Source of the DNA: Paragordius varius
Taxonomy: Eukaryota; Nematomorpha
Assembly (NCBI GenBank): GCA_964247055.1
Contig: OZ176050.1
Span: 7,936,001 to 8,000,000 of the forward strand
Reading direction: 5' to 3'
DNA: 64,000 nucleotides
In this document: positions 1 to 11,100 of the stretch, one piece after another
Layout: each line of letters opens with the position of its first letter
How positions within the stretch are numbered: the first letter of the stretch is position 1
Made by a program: the position numbers and the translations under genes
The notes under the pieces: model-generated
What the model was told of the DNA's origin: nothing
What the model saw: only the letters and a program-made list of their open reading frames with translations
The model's database searches: none

Positions 1-33
1 AAACACGATTGAACGAACAGCATTTATATATCA

Positions 34-1270
34 ATATATATCAAGTTTTTACTGGTAAGATGCAGCCTGAAAGCTTATTCAATTTTTTTCAAACCATTAT
101 ATAGATTTATTTACTTGTTGCTTAGCGATTTAAAAAAATGGCCTCGAAAAAGTTTGAGATCAGGATTTTTTTTATATTTGATAATTTTTTAAAAAAAAGT
201 TTTGTATAATGCGCGTAAAAAAGGCTAAAGAAAGCATATATTTAGATTCGGCTTCAAACCTTTAATATTATTTAAGATACTTAAATTTGATATACTACCC
301 CAAAAAGTAATAGAGTGTTATTGTTTCGCGTATTAGATAAAAAAGCTTACATTTTTTTCTATAGTCTAAAATTGAGACACGAAAACATGATCAAAACAAC
401 CCGCTGGTATTAAGAATTTGCACTTCAAGAGTGTCCAACACCAAGTTGGTCCTTGAACATTAAAGTTGGTCCTAAAATTTTTTAAGAATTAATATAACCA
501 TAAATTTTGCATTTATTTTTATTTTATTATTTTTAAACCTAATTTTCTTAATTATATATTTATTAATTTAAAAATAAAACTTTTTATTAAAGAACAACTT
601 TTTTGTTTCAAACTAATTTTTTCCAATTCAACACTATTAACTTTTAAATGTTTTTAATGAAAAATTGTAGGTAATAACCCAGGAAACTTATATATTTTAA
701 AATTAGGTGTTAAAATCTTTATCCAAAATATTTTTAAAAAATTAATAAAGATTTACGGTTTCTCAATGATATAAAGTTAATATTGATTTAAAATTTATTA
801 AACAATAATAGAAAATAGGTTAAAAGCGAGAAAATAGATGAATGATTTACGATTTGATTGATAAAAGTTAAAAACAAAACAAAAAAAGAAGGGACCAACT
901 TGAGGTGTTTAAGGATTAATTTGAAATGTTCAAGGACCGATTTGTAGTGTTTAAAGACACTCTTGAAGTGCAAATGGTATATCAAGTTTTAGCTGGTAAA
1001 AGCCTTTTAAAGTTAATATTAACATCTAACCATAATATACATTTATTTGCCTGTTGCATTAGGGATTTAAAATATAAAAAAATGGCGGCAAAAAAATTGA
1101 GATGAGGTTTTTTTACTTTTTTTAAAACAAAATTCGTAGCCTAATGGTTAAAGAAGGCATATTTTTAAATTCGGTTTATACCTCAAATACTTTTAAAATA
1201 CTAAATTACAACTCTGGGATAAAACCCCAAAAGGTAATATATTTTGTTATTTTAATTACCTTGAAAAGTT
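34..1270. repeat. Pair of direct repeat copies flanking a small inverted-repeat element
   Basis: Two diverged copies of one repeat lie in direct orientation, about 34-400 and 978-1265. Both open with TATATCAAGTTTT, continue through a shared TTGCCTGTTGC-like stretch and an AAAATGGC motif, and end near ACCCCAAAAAGTAAT. The same repeat recurs at about 29150-29410 and, inverted, at about 30960-31335. The copies sit directly against the small element at 416-975, so either that element inserted into one repeat or the repeat is part of a larger unit. No coding sequence is visible. Confidence 0.6.
416..975. mobile_element. Non-autonomous inverted-repeat (foldback-like) element
   Basis: The ends are inverted: TTTGCACTTCAAGAGTGT at about 417-434 is matched in reverse at about 957-973. 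Inside each end are short tandem-like units built on GTTGGTCC and TTGAACATT (about 450-475) or their complement (895-940). The middle is AT-rich with no credible ORF. The arm motif TTTGAAATGTTCAAGG is shared with the element at 53415-53658. Confidence 0.55.
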
Positions 1271-2868
1271 ATAAAAATTGTCTAAAATATTTACAACAAA
1301 TGTAAATTATTATTCACACTTCATTGCCGTTTGGGGTAGTTTATAACCAAGAGTAATTAATTAGATTATCATCAAAATTATTTAAGTGGGACTTAGGAGA
1401 GCATGCGTCAAAAATACAGTGTTCACAAAAAAATAGGCTGATTATATATATATATTCTAATGTGACCAGATACTGTTTTTCGCAGTACTGTATTGGATTT
1501 TCAGAAACAAATGCTACTGTACTGCGCCCACTTTTGTACTGCCTTTTAAAATTAAAAAAATTAATTATTATAATTATATATTAATTACCTTTTATATATT
1601 CAAAAAAATTATTTTAAAATTGGACATAGTACTCACTGTAAAAATAAACCCATAATTTGTAAAGAAATGGGTCATTTTGCGGTAAAAAACTCAGATTGGC
1701 CTATTTTTAATTGTTTAATATTTTGTTTTCTGCTCGAATTATACATAAAATTGGATTTTGGATCGGTCAAACCGCTTATGATTCCGCTTTCGCACAGTGG
1801 TTAAACTATAAATCTCGGACACCACAGTAAGATTCAGGCTAATGGCTCTTTCACTCAGGGCTCCGCAAAAAGAAAATTTAAAATTAACAAAATATGATAT
1901 TTTAATAAATTTTTGATCTAGTTTAGAAAGTTCATTTTTTGTTAAAATTATTAAACGGAAAATTATATAGGAAATTGTTATTCCCGTAACATATTAGTTA
2001 AAATTTGTTATATAAGCATATGATTTGGAAAGACCCTTTTTTCATATAAAAAAATTAAGAGTTTTTTACGTTTACACTCATTAGGTCCTGGATAATATTT
2101 CATAATTTTTTTCTTAAACTTTAATTTTTATTAGTTTTCTTATTTTTTGCATAAACAAATTTGATGTATTTTGTGGAAGCGTACTTCAAACTATTTTGAA
2201 GCATGATAGAAATGTAAAGCTTTAAGATATAATAAAACCCTTTTTCTAAATAATTCGATGATGTTGAACATTAGTATAGGTAAGTATTTTAATTTTAAGG
2301 TTTCGCTTATATCGTTTCCATCGATGAAAATTGTATGAAGTACGCTTCAACAAAATTTTGTTAAAAATTAATTTTTGTATGCATTAAAAATATATTTAGT
2401 TGTCAAAATTTAGAATATTTTTAATATTATTGCACAATGTCGGAATTTTTCCGTTTTCCTTAAGAGAACAGTCTATCTTAAAAGAGCCAAAAAATTTTGG
2501 ACTTTTAGAGGCCACATCTGACAATTTAAAATTTTTAAAAATATTGTTTTGCTTTAATGCAGTTTATGTTATATTTTAGTGATATTTTTTAAATAAACCA
2601 TTTGGTTTTCACCTAAAATATTTGATAATAATGCGCACTTTTTACATATTTTATACAGACTTTGCATGGTATTTTGTAACCCTTGTCAAAAAAATTTATA
2701 TGCATCATATACATTAGGAGTTTCGCAACACAATAAGTCATATTCTCTCAAATAAATTACAATACAATTAAATAATTTATTGGTACGATGAATACATACA
2801 TAATTACCCTTTAAGGGTTACAAAACTACAACAAATACATCATTATAAGTAAAAAGCATTAATATTAT
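1271..2868. other. AT-rich non-coding stretch
   Basis: No gene found. About 1460-1545 has a GTGACCAGATACTG stretch recalling the end of the hAT element at 16656-18994, without a matching second end. About 1785-1870 vaguely resembles a tRNA-derived SINE head but has no good B box. The region after 2800 is probably the 3' UTR of the minus-strand gene ending at 2869. Confidence 0.3.
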
Positions 2869-4494
2869 TTAAACTTTCCCGTGAAATTTACTCAACTCGT
2901 GGATGTATGTTACAAGCCCCTTCATACCCTTGAGATATAAGTCAAGATTAATATGTTCGTGTTGGGAATGCGCTCCATCCGTAGCATATGAAAGTGGCAT
3001 TAGAATTAGGCTATAATTATGGGGTAAAACATCGGATAAATAAACTGCTGCAGGAACTGTTCCACCATCTCTAGTGATATCAGGTTTCTTCCCAAACACT
3101 TGTTCAATGGCTCGTGTAGCGATTAAATAATGGTGATTATTGGGGTCAGTAATCCAGGACTCTACGTCCTCCTCCAACCATATACGGAAGGTGTTTCCCG
3201 TGTTAAGGGCTTTGTGTAGCTTTTTGGTGAAAAGCATGGTGAAATTTGCAACTTTCTCAATTTTTTGTGATGGAACAAGCCTTATTGAAAATTTGCCAAT
3301 AACCTTATGAGGTATAACAGTTTTTGGACCAGAATCAGAAAAGGCTCCCTCTATCCCATGTATACTGAGTGACGGTTCACGCCACTTGTATTGCAGTGCT
3401 TCCAATTTATTAGAATGTAGCAAATCACCTATAGATCCGATCGAAGTTCGATATTTTTCAATGTTAAAGTTAAATTTTTCATAAGCAAGTTTTTCTTGTT
3501 CAGTGAGAGGCCTAACATCATCATATAAACCCGGGATAAGAATTTCGCCGGTGCTAACATTGGCCAAACTCCCAAGTATATGGATTAATTCCTGAAGCGA
3601 TTCATGAACAGAACCTCCATACACACCCGAATGAAGGTCCTCCTTGGCACTTGTGATTTCCATAAAGAAATAAGCTAGTCCGCGCATACCATAAGTCAGA
3701 CAGGGCGTAAAGGCATTAGGGCAAAAGTTATCTGATATAACAGCGTAATCAATATTGCGGAAAAAATCGGACTCTTGCTTGAAAATACGACGAATTCCAA
3801 ATGAACCGGATTCTTCGGCCGTTTCTAAAAAAAACTTAATTTCAAACGGGATACAAATGTTTAGGTCAATCAAGGCTTTAATCGCATTTATCCAGGATAG
3901 CACTGGTCCTTTGTTATCAGTTATACCTCGACCAAATAAGAGACGGCCCTCTTTGTGTACTGTAAAAGGATCCCAAGGCCACCCATCTGCTGTTGAAGCT
4001 GGAACTACATCAAGATGCCCATAAACAAGTAGTGTGATGTTATTGTTTGGAGAAACTAGGGATGGTGATAGTTTAGAAAATAAAAATGGGGGCCCAAAAA
4101 CGGCGTCATTCAGATGATTGGTGTCATCATGGTGCGAATAACCGTATGCTAAATCTTGTGAAGAAGTGCGTTTACGGAGTGATTTATTCATAAATCGTAT
4201 ATCACTTGTGAAGCCGAGAGCATCTAATTTAGATTTTGTCCATTCAGCTACTCTTATGAGTTCTGGATAAAGACCAATTGATGCTGAAACACTTTTGAAT
4301 GATACCATATCTCGGAGTTCTTGTTCATAAGTTTTTTCATTTTGCTCAATGTGTGAAAATACACGTTGTAACAGTTTATCGTTTAAATTGTGACAATTAT
4401 TATTCGGGGAAAATTTTTGGGTTTTACAAAAGCTTAATTTTAGAGATATCACATAAAAACTTAAAAGAAATAGTATTTTTAATATATTAGCCAT
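2869..4494 (-). CDS. Secreted M20 metallopeptidase, carnosine/cytosolic dipeptidase family (copy A)
   Basis: Intronless 541-residue protein of the CNDP1/CNDP2 family, zinc/manganese enzymes that cleave dipeptides such as carnosine and Cys-Gly. The start ATG at 4494 begins a hydrophobic signal peptide (residues 1 to about 23), so it is probably exported, like CNDP1 and unlike cytosolic CNDP2. The metal and catalytic set is intact: His160 and Asp162 in YGHLDVVPA, bridging Asp193 in GRGITDNKGP, Glu227/Glu228 in TAEESGS, Asp255 in ISDNFCP and His509 in DGAHSQHEH. The lid-domain motif HSGVYGGSVHE is also conserved, as is DGGTVPAAVYL. The length is slightly above that of CNDP1 because of an N-terminal extension. 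The neighbour at 6391-7992 is a divergently transcribed paralogue. Family and activity class are secure; the natural substrate is not known. Confidence 0.93.
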   Translation of the reverse strand: MANILKILFLLSFYVISLKLSFCKTQKFSPNNNCHNLNDKLLQRVFSHIEQNEKTYEQELRDMVSFKSVSASIGLYPELIRVAEWTKSKLDALGFTSDIRFMNKSLRKRTSSQDLAYGYSHHDDTNHLNDAVFGPPFLFSKLSPSLVSPNNNITLLVYGHLDVVPASTADGWPWDPFTVHKEGRLLFGRGITDNKGPVLSWINAIKALIDLNICIPFEIKFFLETAEESGSFGIRRIFKQESDFFRNIDYAVISDNFCPNAFTPCLTYGMRGLAYFFMEITSAKEDLHSGVYGGSVHESLQELIHILGSLANVSTGEILIPGLYDDVRPLTEQEKLAYEKFNFNIEKYRTSIGSIGDLLHSNKLEALQYKWREPSLSIHGIEGAFSDSGPKTVIPHKVIGKFSIRLVPSQKIEKVANFTMLFTKKLHKALNTGNTFRIWLEEDVESWITDPNNHHYLIATRAIEQVFGKKPDITRDGGTVPAAVYLSDVLPHNYSLILMPLSYATDGAHSQHEHINLDLYLKGMKGLVTYIHELSKFHGKV

Positions 4495-6390
4495 AAGTGT
4501 AAAACTAAAAATAAATCAAAATTTAAAAAAATATTTCTAATAGATGATCATTTAAATTAACTATATTTTATATTAATCACAAAATAATGTATCGGATCTC
4601 TTTATTTCATAATATGTTGGGAGACGTTTTATTTTGCTGATAAATAGCATATAATACGTAGGGGACACGCTTTAAGTGCCATATGGCCTATAATCCGATG
4701 TAATTGATATAAATCCTATGGCGTGCTTTTAATTATATACACCATTATATTAACGGTCATTTTTTTATTATATCCAATATTTAATATAAAAAGAGTAAAG
4801 ATATACCCTTTATCTTTAAATTATTTAATTAAAAACAACGTATGAAAAGCACTCATCCAATATTGCGTGTATATATCAGATTAAATCAATTACACACCAA
4901 TTACTAATAATTGTTTATTATGGCTTCAGAACGATATTAATTGATTTGAGTTTCAGTAAAAATGACAATTATAAAATATGACGTAATTTTAAATGTGTCA
5001 AGAAATTGTAAATTGGTTTTTCTGATATTACACATTTTACCTTATTAATATGTTTATACTAAAAATTTTAAAAATGAAATATTTTCATGGAATTTTTTTT
5101 AAACTACTAAATGTTTCAAACTAAGGTAATTTACATTAACTTTTCAGGTAGAGGAATTTATATGAAGCATGTGGAAATCGAGTTCCCGAAATTTCGTCAA
5201 ACAATTTGATAAAAACAAAGTCTCTTTTAGTCTCGCCGTTTTGTATCAGAGGCGTAGCTAGATGGGAGGAAAGGGGGGCTGATCCACCGGGCAACATATT
5301 TGAAGGGGCGCCAGATTATAAATTTTTTTTTTAATTCAAAAAATAGGCATCTAAAATTTTTATAATATATAAAAATCATTACGTTTGAATTTGACTATTT
5401 TAAAAATGCTAGGGGTCGTATGGTGGAGGGTGCCAGAAATTACAGCTACGCCTCTGATTTTAATACATTAAATGTTTTCACTCAGAACAGTCATGTGAGA
5501 CAACCTGTCTCGCTACAGAACTCTGTCAAGTATTTAGCTTTAAACTTGTACTTTATTGTGTCCATGCATCTCAAAAACTGGCTTTAATGTCACTTATTTA
5601 ATACTTGATGTAGATTAAATAAAATCGGGTGTACGTTTGGATATTGCTATAAACCGGATTGGTGGGTATTTTGTCAAAATTTAGTTTACACTTTTTATGA
5701 AACATTGCAATAAATGAAAGTTTGAAAGAAAAACGGTAAAATCACGGCCAAATATTTGGTTTATAAGTATTAACCATTTTGCGCAAATAATAGAATCATT
5801 CTTATTATATGCCTAAAACCAATACTAGAGGATCAAAAATTTGAAAATAACCGCTTCTTTTACATATGATAAAAATATTTTATCGTTTGGCAGGTATTTA
5901 AGGCGAAATAATTTTTGATATGTAATTTATGTTATTTCCAAAACTTTTTTATCGGCGATTAAAGGTTAAAATGTTTGTTACTTTAACAATTAAGTCGTTT
6001 AAAGCGACATTCGAATCCCTTATAGTATCCTAGGGTAATCAAATCGCCAAATTGAATTTGAGAGTTTATCTCATGATTTTCTAACAAAATAATTCTTTAA
6101 AACAAAGTAAAAAAAAATATACATTTTAATAATTTGATTGTTAAATATATCATTTAATATAACCAACATTTTTAGTATAAGATGAGAACAAACAAGTACA
6201 TGTGAAACATAAGTTTACAAACCTTTTGATTACAAGTGGGCGGAACAAGTTATTATATAATTTTATTTGACACTTAAAAGAGATAAAATATGAGATATAG
6301 TTTCACTTTGATCTAAAACAATATTATAAAACAAAACTTATTGCCCTTTTAATTTTTTCGATTTTGAAATAGTTGTTTCTAAATATAGTT
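4495..6390. other. Intergenic spacer between the two divergent M20 genes
   Basis: This 1.9-kb spacer must hold the promoters of both dipeptidase genes. No other gene was seen. It contains the short non-autonomous element at 5247-5456. The rest is AT-rich and without recognisable regulatory motifs. Confidence 0.5.
5247..5456. mobile_element. Short non-autonomous DNA transposon (CAGAGGCGTAGCTA ends)
   Basis: The terminal inverted repeats read CAGAGGCGTAGCTA at the left and TAGCTACGCCTCTG-like (AGCTACGCCTCTG) at the right. The interior is about 210 bp with GC-rich subterminal blocks and no ORF. The end style is typical of hAT-type miniature elements. A second, more diverged copy is at 24370-24625. 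No clean target-site duplication was recognised. Confidence 0.7.
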
Positions 6391-7992
6391 ATGGCAAAGA
6401 TCGTATTCTTCTGTCATTTTTTCTTATTATATATTTATGTGAATAACGCAGAATTAACAAGAGACAATTGTATTGATTTGGATGAAACTGCGTTGAAAAA
6501 TTTATTCTCATTTATAGATGACAAAAGTCATTCATATGAACAAGATTTGCGTGATATGGTCGCTTTCAAAAGTGTTTCGGCCTCACCAGAATCTTATCAG
6601 GAACTTATTAAAGTAACTCAATGGACCAAAAACAAACTAGATCAAATTGGTTTCTCAAGTGACATAAAATATTTGGATTGGTCTTTGCGCAAAAAAGATT
6701 CCCGAAACGATATCTTATTTGCCAAACATTTACATCATACCGATGAATTAGGAAACAAAAAATTTGGCCCACCATTTTTGTTCTCAAAATTATCTACTCT
6801 CTCCCAAAAGCGAAAAAATATCTCTCTTCTAGTCTACGGACATTTGGATGTAGTTCCTGCTTCAATGGATGATGGTTGGCCATGGGATCCCTTTAGTGTA
6901 CACAAGGAAGGCAAAATACTTTTTGGCCGAGGCATAACAGATAACAAAGGACCAGTTTTGGCATGGATTAATGCACTGAAAGCGATGAAAGAACTCAACA
7001 TTTGTATCCCGTTTGAAATTAAATTTTTCTTGGAGAATACGGAGGAATCAGGTTCCTTTGGAATCCGTAGAATATTTAAACAAGAATCCGATTTTTTTAA
7101 TAACATCGACTATGCCGTGATTTCAGACAATTTTTGCCCAAATCACAATACGCCATGTTTGACTTATGGGATGCGGGGTTTGGCCTACTTTTTTGTCGAG
7201 ATCATAAGTTCGCGTGAGGATTTACACTCGGGCGTATATGGTGGATCGGTCCATGAATCTATGCAAGAATTAATACATATATTTGCGCGATTAAGTAACG
7301 CTACCACAGGTAATATCCTGATACCAGGAATATATGATGATGTTTCCCCGTTCACGTTGGAGGAATTACAAGCCTATGAAGAATTTGATTTCGACATTGC
7401 AAAATATCGGGATTCTATTGGATTGATTGGTGAACTCTTGCATCCAAACAAGATTGAAGCCCTCCAACACAAATGGCGTCAACCGTCACTAAGTATTCAT
7501 GGGGTTGAGGGGGCATTTTATGGTCAAGGTTCTAAAACGGTCATTCCACACAAAGTAATTGGCAAATTTTCTATACGACTTGTGCCATATCAAAACATAG
7601 AATGGGTAAAAAATCGTACCATAGAATTCGTTTCAAATATTCACCGTGACATGAAAACAGGAAATGCCATTCGTATTCGGTTAGAAGAAGATGCAGAGCC
7701 ATGGATTACTGACCCTAAAAATCATCACTATCGTTTAGCAAGTAAAGCTATCAAACGAGTGTTTGGAGTTAAACCAGATTTAACTCGAGACGGGGGTACT
7801 GTACCAGCCACAGTATACCTGTCAAAAATCCTAAAAAATAATAGTAGTCTAATACTTTTACCACTTTCGCTGGCTTCGGATGGGGCTCACTCAGAACATG
7901 AGCATATTGATATGGATCAATACCTAAAGAATGTCAAAGGAATCGTTTCCTATCTCTATGAATTAAATAAATATCACGACTCGAAGGAATAA
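6391..7992 (+). CDS. Secreted M20 metallopeptidase, carnosine/cytosolic dipeptidase family (copy B)
   Basis: Intronless paralogue of the gene at 2869-4494, about 533 residues. The ATG at 6391 is chosen because it starts directly on a signal peptide (MAKIVFFCHFFLLYIYV); in-frame codons upstream include no ATG. All metal and catalytic motifs are kept: YGHLDVVPA, GRGITDNKGP, NTEESGS, ISDNFCP, HSGVYGGSVHE, GGTVPATVYL and SDGAHSEHEH. A PSLSIHGVEGAF block of the dimerisation/lid region matches the CNDP family. The two copies are close through the catalytic core and differ mainly in the N-terminal 120 residues, consistent with an inverted tandem duplication. The TAA stop overlaps an AATAAA at 7988-7993. 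Its 3' end faces that of the SYAP1-like gene 141 bp away. Probably an extracellular or lumenal dipeptidase. Confidence 0.93.
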   Translation: MAKIVFFCHFFLLYIYVNNAELTRDNCIDLDETALKNLFSFIDDKSHSYEQDLRDMVAFKSVSASPESYQELIKVTQWTKNKLDQIGFSSDIKYLDWSLRKKDSRNDILFAKHLHHTDELGNKKFGPPFLFSKLSTLSQKRKNISLLVYGHLDVVPASMDDGWPWDPFSVHKEGKILFGRGITDNKGPVLAWINALKAMKELNICIPFEIKFFLENTEESGSFGIRRIFKQESDFFNNIDYAVISDNFCPNHNTPCLTYGMRGLAYFFVEIISSREDLHSGVYGGSVHESMQELIHIFARLSNATTGNILIPGIYDDVSPFTLEELQAYEEFDFDIAKYRDSIGLIGELLHPNKIEALQHKWRQPSLSIHGVEGAFYGQGSKTVIPHKVIGKFSIRLVPYQNIEWVKNRTIEFVSNIHRDMKTGNAIRIRLEEDAEPWITDPKNHHYRLASKAIKRVFGVKPDLTRDGGTVPATVYLSKILKNNSSLILLPLSLASDGAHSEHEHIDMDQYLKNVKGIVSYLYELNKYHDSKE

Positions 7993-8133
7993 ATACTATA
8001 TAGATTTTTAAGGCCCAATCATTTATAGCCCAAATTTATTGCGTTGTTTATTTAATTAATCATGTAATTAATTATAATAAATATATTAATTTTTTATGTG
8101 CGTTGCCCATTGCTTTATATAGTTATGGAAAAA

Positions 8134-11100
8134 TTAGGCAACATTTTGATTATCCAACATATCTTGCAATTCTTGGTCCCATTCGTCTGATGTTTGTGAT
8201 TTCACCATTTCATAATCCTTAAGTTCCAATAATTTTTCAATATCTTCATCGTCTAATTTGTAATAAATAAAATTACAAAGGATGAGTCGCACTATGACAT
8301 GCCGCATAATATATAAAAATTCTTTAGATTATATGCAATCCGGTCCTAATTTAGTTAAGTTTAAGCATTCATTTTGATGCCTCCTTCAAAAATGACAATC
8401 CTTTTATATATACTATCACATGATATTGATAATAAAATAAAGATATTTACATTTTATGCCGAAAACTTGTGAAATTGTAAGATTTGATTTTTATTTTTCT
8501 ACTAGATTAAATGATTTCATTATTAATTTCCAAATTAAAATGGACTGGTTATGACAAAAATGACTACATACAAATGCAATCATCAATCAGGTTGTTTTTT
8601 ATGGTCAAAATCATTTTATTTATAGTTTGGCATGCAAAATGATCATCTTTTTCAAAAATGTTTGAAATGTTTATTTTAACAATTGATAAAATTGAAGTCA
8701 TAATTAAAAAAATACATATCGTATATTAGAGAATAATTCGTAGCCTGGCAGTCGGGAAACTGAATGCAATATAGATATTAGTGTAAAAACCATATTTTTA
8801 AAGACTGATACATACACAGTTTTAATCTGTACGGTCAATATTGTCCTTTCTATATGGTGGTAGAGTGGTTAAGGCGCCAAACTCCTGTACAATGCCAGTG
8901 AATATGTCAGAGTTCGATACAAACGCACATTTTTCATCATGGTCAGCCCTGGAGAGGTGGGTGTCAAAGCATTTAGGCTTATCAATACGCAGTAATATTT
9001 TTTCTAAACAATAACATTATATGTATTCTATTTTAATGTTGTACATATTAGCGATAAATTGGTAAAAATATTTATTATCCTCTAATCAATCTATCACATT
9101 ATAAATAATGTCGTTTTAATTTTTTTTATAAATTTTATAATTTCCAATTCCTGACAAAGCTAATGTCAGCAAATTATTAATATCGGATTATTTTTTGAAA
9201 TTATCACACATCCCTTCCCAAACCCATGCTTAGCTTTAATTCATGAACCACCAACCGGATTTAATTATAATGAAGGAGAAATATTAGCTTATAAACAACC
9301 AAAGCCTTGTAAATCGGTGCATTGTTATAAACCACAAATGCATTTTCCGGGCTTTCGGTTAATGATTTTTCAGAAATTTACAAAAACAATGACAATTAAA
9401 TATTACAATTTTTGTTACTACAACTTGGTTTTCAATCATACATATAAGCGATTAAATTTTTCCCAAAATTGTCATTTTACCATTATTTAATCACTCGATA
9501 ATAAAATTTGCCTGTAGAAGCTCAACCCTATAAAGTGTAATGAAGCCAGGCTCGCCAATAAAAATCCCTAAATTGCCTAGTACATACATTTTCTCTATTA
9601 CATCAGTGGTATGCCTTCTCACGGTTGAAAAAGGCACACTTTTTGTATATCTAAATAAAAATTTGATAGCTCTTGATGCCGTTCGATTACTTTGTGATAA
9701 TTTCCATTTTCAATAATGAGTTTGTATGGTAAGTCTAAAGTTTTAACGGCACAAAAACAGCTATAAAATTTTGGTTGGTTAATGCTAATTTTGAGATCTA
9801 AAAACTTCCGTTTGAATTTATGTATTTTTTCATTAAAATATTTTGTTCATAATCTTAATGAAACGTTTGTTGTATTACTTTTTCACGAAAATTATCAATC
9901 AATACATCGTTAACATCTATAAATGTTGTAAAATGGAAATTTTTGGAATAATAAATATTGACATGCATGATTAATGAGTGGAAAGTTCATGTTAAATTAA
10001 TCGGACCGTTATTAATAAATATATTTCAAGATTTCTGAGCTAATATAAAGATCGAAACACAATAAAGCGATAACTTTCTTATTTGAAAAAATACTCGACA
10101 GGATTCTACCACCGCGAGAACGCAAAACCTGATACAACAGAGACATGATAAATTTATACCAGAGTTATAGATGTTCCGTAAGAAAGAATATTTACTGATG
10201 CGAGTCTGGCTTTATTATTCACAATTTACCGGCGTAGAGCTCCCACAGGCCAATCTCTTATTGTCGATATAGAAAAGGTAAATTTAAAATCTATTTTAGG
10301 AATAAATCTTTCGCTAATATGTATAATTAGATGCCAAGGTGAAATCCATTTCAAAATTAAAGTGTTCAAAGGTCAAGATTTTAGTATGATATCGATAACT
10401 AAAGTATCAGAAAATGCATTTGTAGTATGCGAAAATGCCCCGATTTATAACGCCAGGGTTGTTGGTAAACTAAAAAGTAAAATCATTTAAAATTGCCTTA
10501 AACAAAACTATCCAATTAAAAGTTTTTTACAAAAAATAATCGATGGTTCCAGAAAATACATTGCACCAATGTTTGAAGAGCGAAGAGAAACAATTTAAAA
10601 AATTTTGTGACTGTTGTGCTTAATTCTTATGGATTTGTTTAAATAAACTCTCAAAAAACAAAATTGTTCTTACACCTTAACCTTTCATTGTAACAAAAAT
10701 TAAATAATTAAGTGAGCATGCCTAGTCAAATAATTGTGTTCTAATTATTGATGCTAAAAAATGCGAAAAATCAGTATAATTATAGAGGAAGAATTTCAAA
10801 TAGCTTTTTTTATCTATGGTTTCCGATTATAAAATTGATTATTAATATAAAGGAGTTCGAACAAACCTAAAATAAATAGATATTTTTATTTCGAATTCAG
10901 CACATTAGATTATTAAAACTTCTTAGTTTTTTTGCGAATAATAATTAGTTTAACGCTATAAAATATATCTAAATAACATTCAAAATTTCGTCAATCAATT
11001 AGCTTTGTAATTATAATATATCGATATTTTTTATGCATTTAGGACAAAAACAATTTAGATATACATATGACAATTTCATTCTACACGATTGCTATTAACA

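Noticed and set aside
788-985. 65-codon minus-strand ORF rich in Lys, His and Leu
   Set aside because: It overlaps the repeated arm of the element at 416-975; the repetitive His-Phe-Lys pattern reflects the arm's short units.
1785-1870. Fourth SINE copy
   Set aside because: The A-box resemblance is weak, there is no B box, and the shared tail is missing.
6373-6390. Upstream TTG start for the second M20 gene
   Set aside because: TTG is not a usual start in animals, and the ATG at 6391 gives a normal signal peptide.
8852-8925. Functional tRNA gene
   Set aside because: Only A- and B-box-like parts are present; no acceptor-stem pairing or anticodon arm is convincing, and the tail is shared with another copy, so it is a SINE. 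The same applies to 52252-52325.
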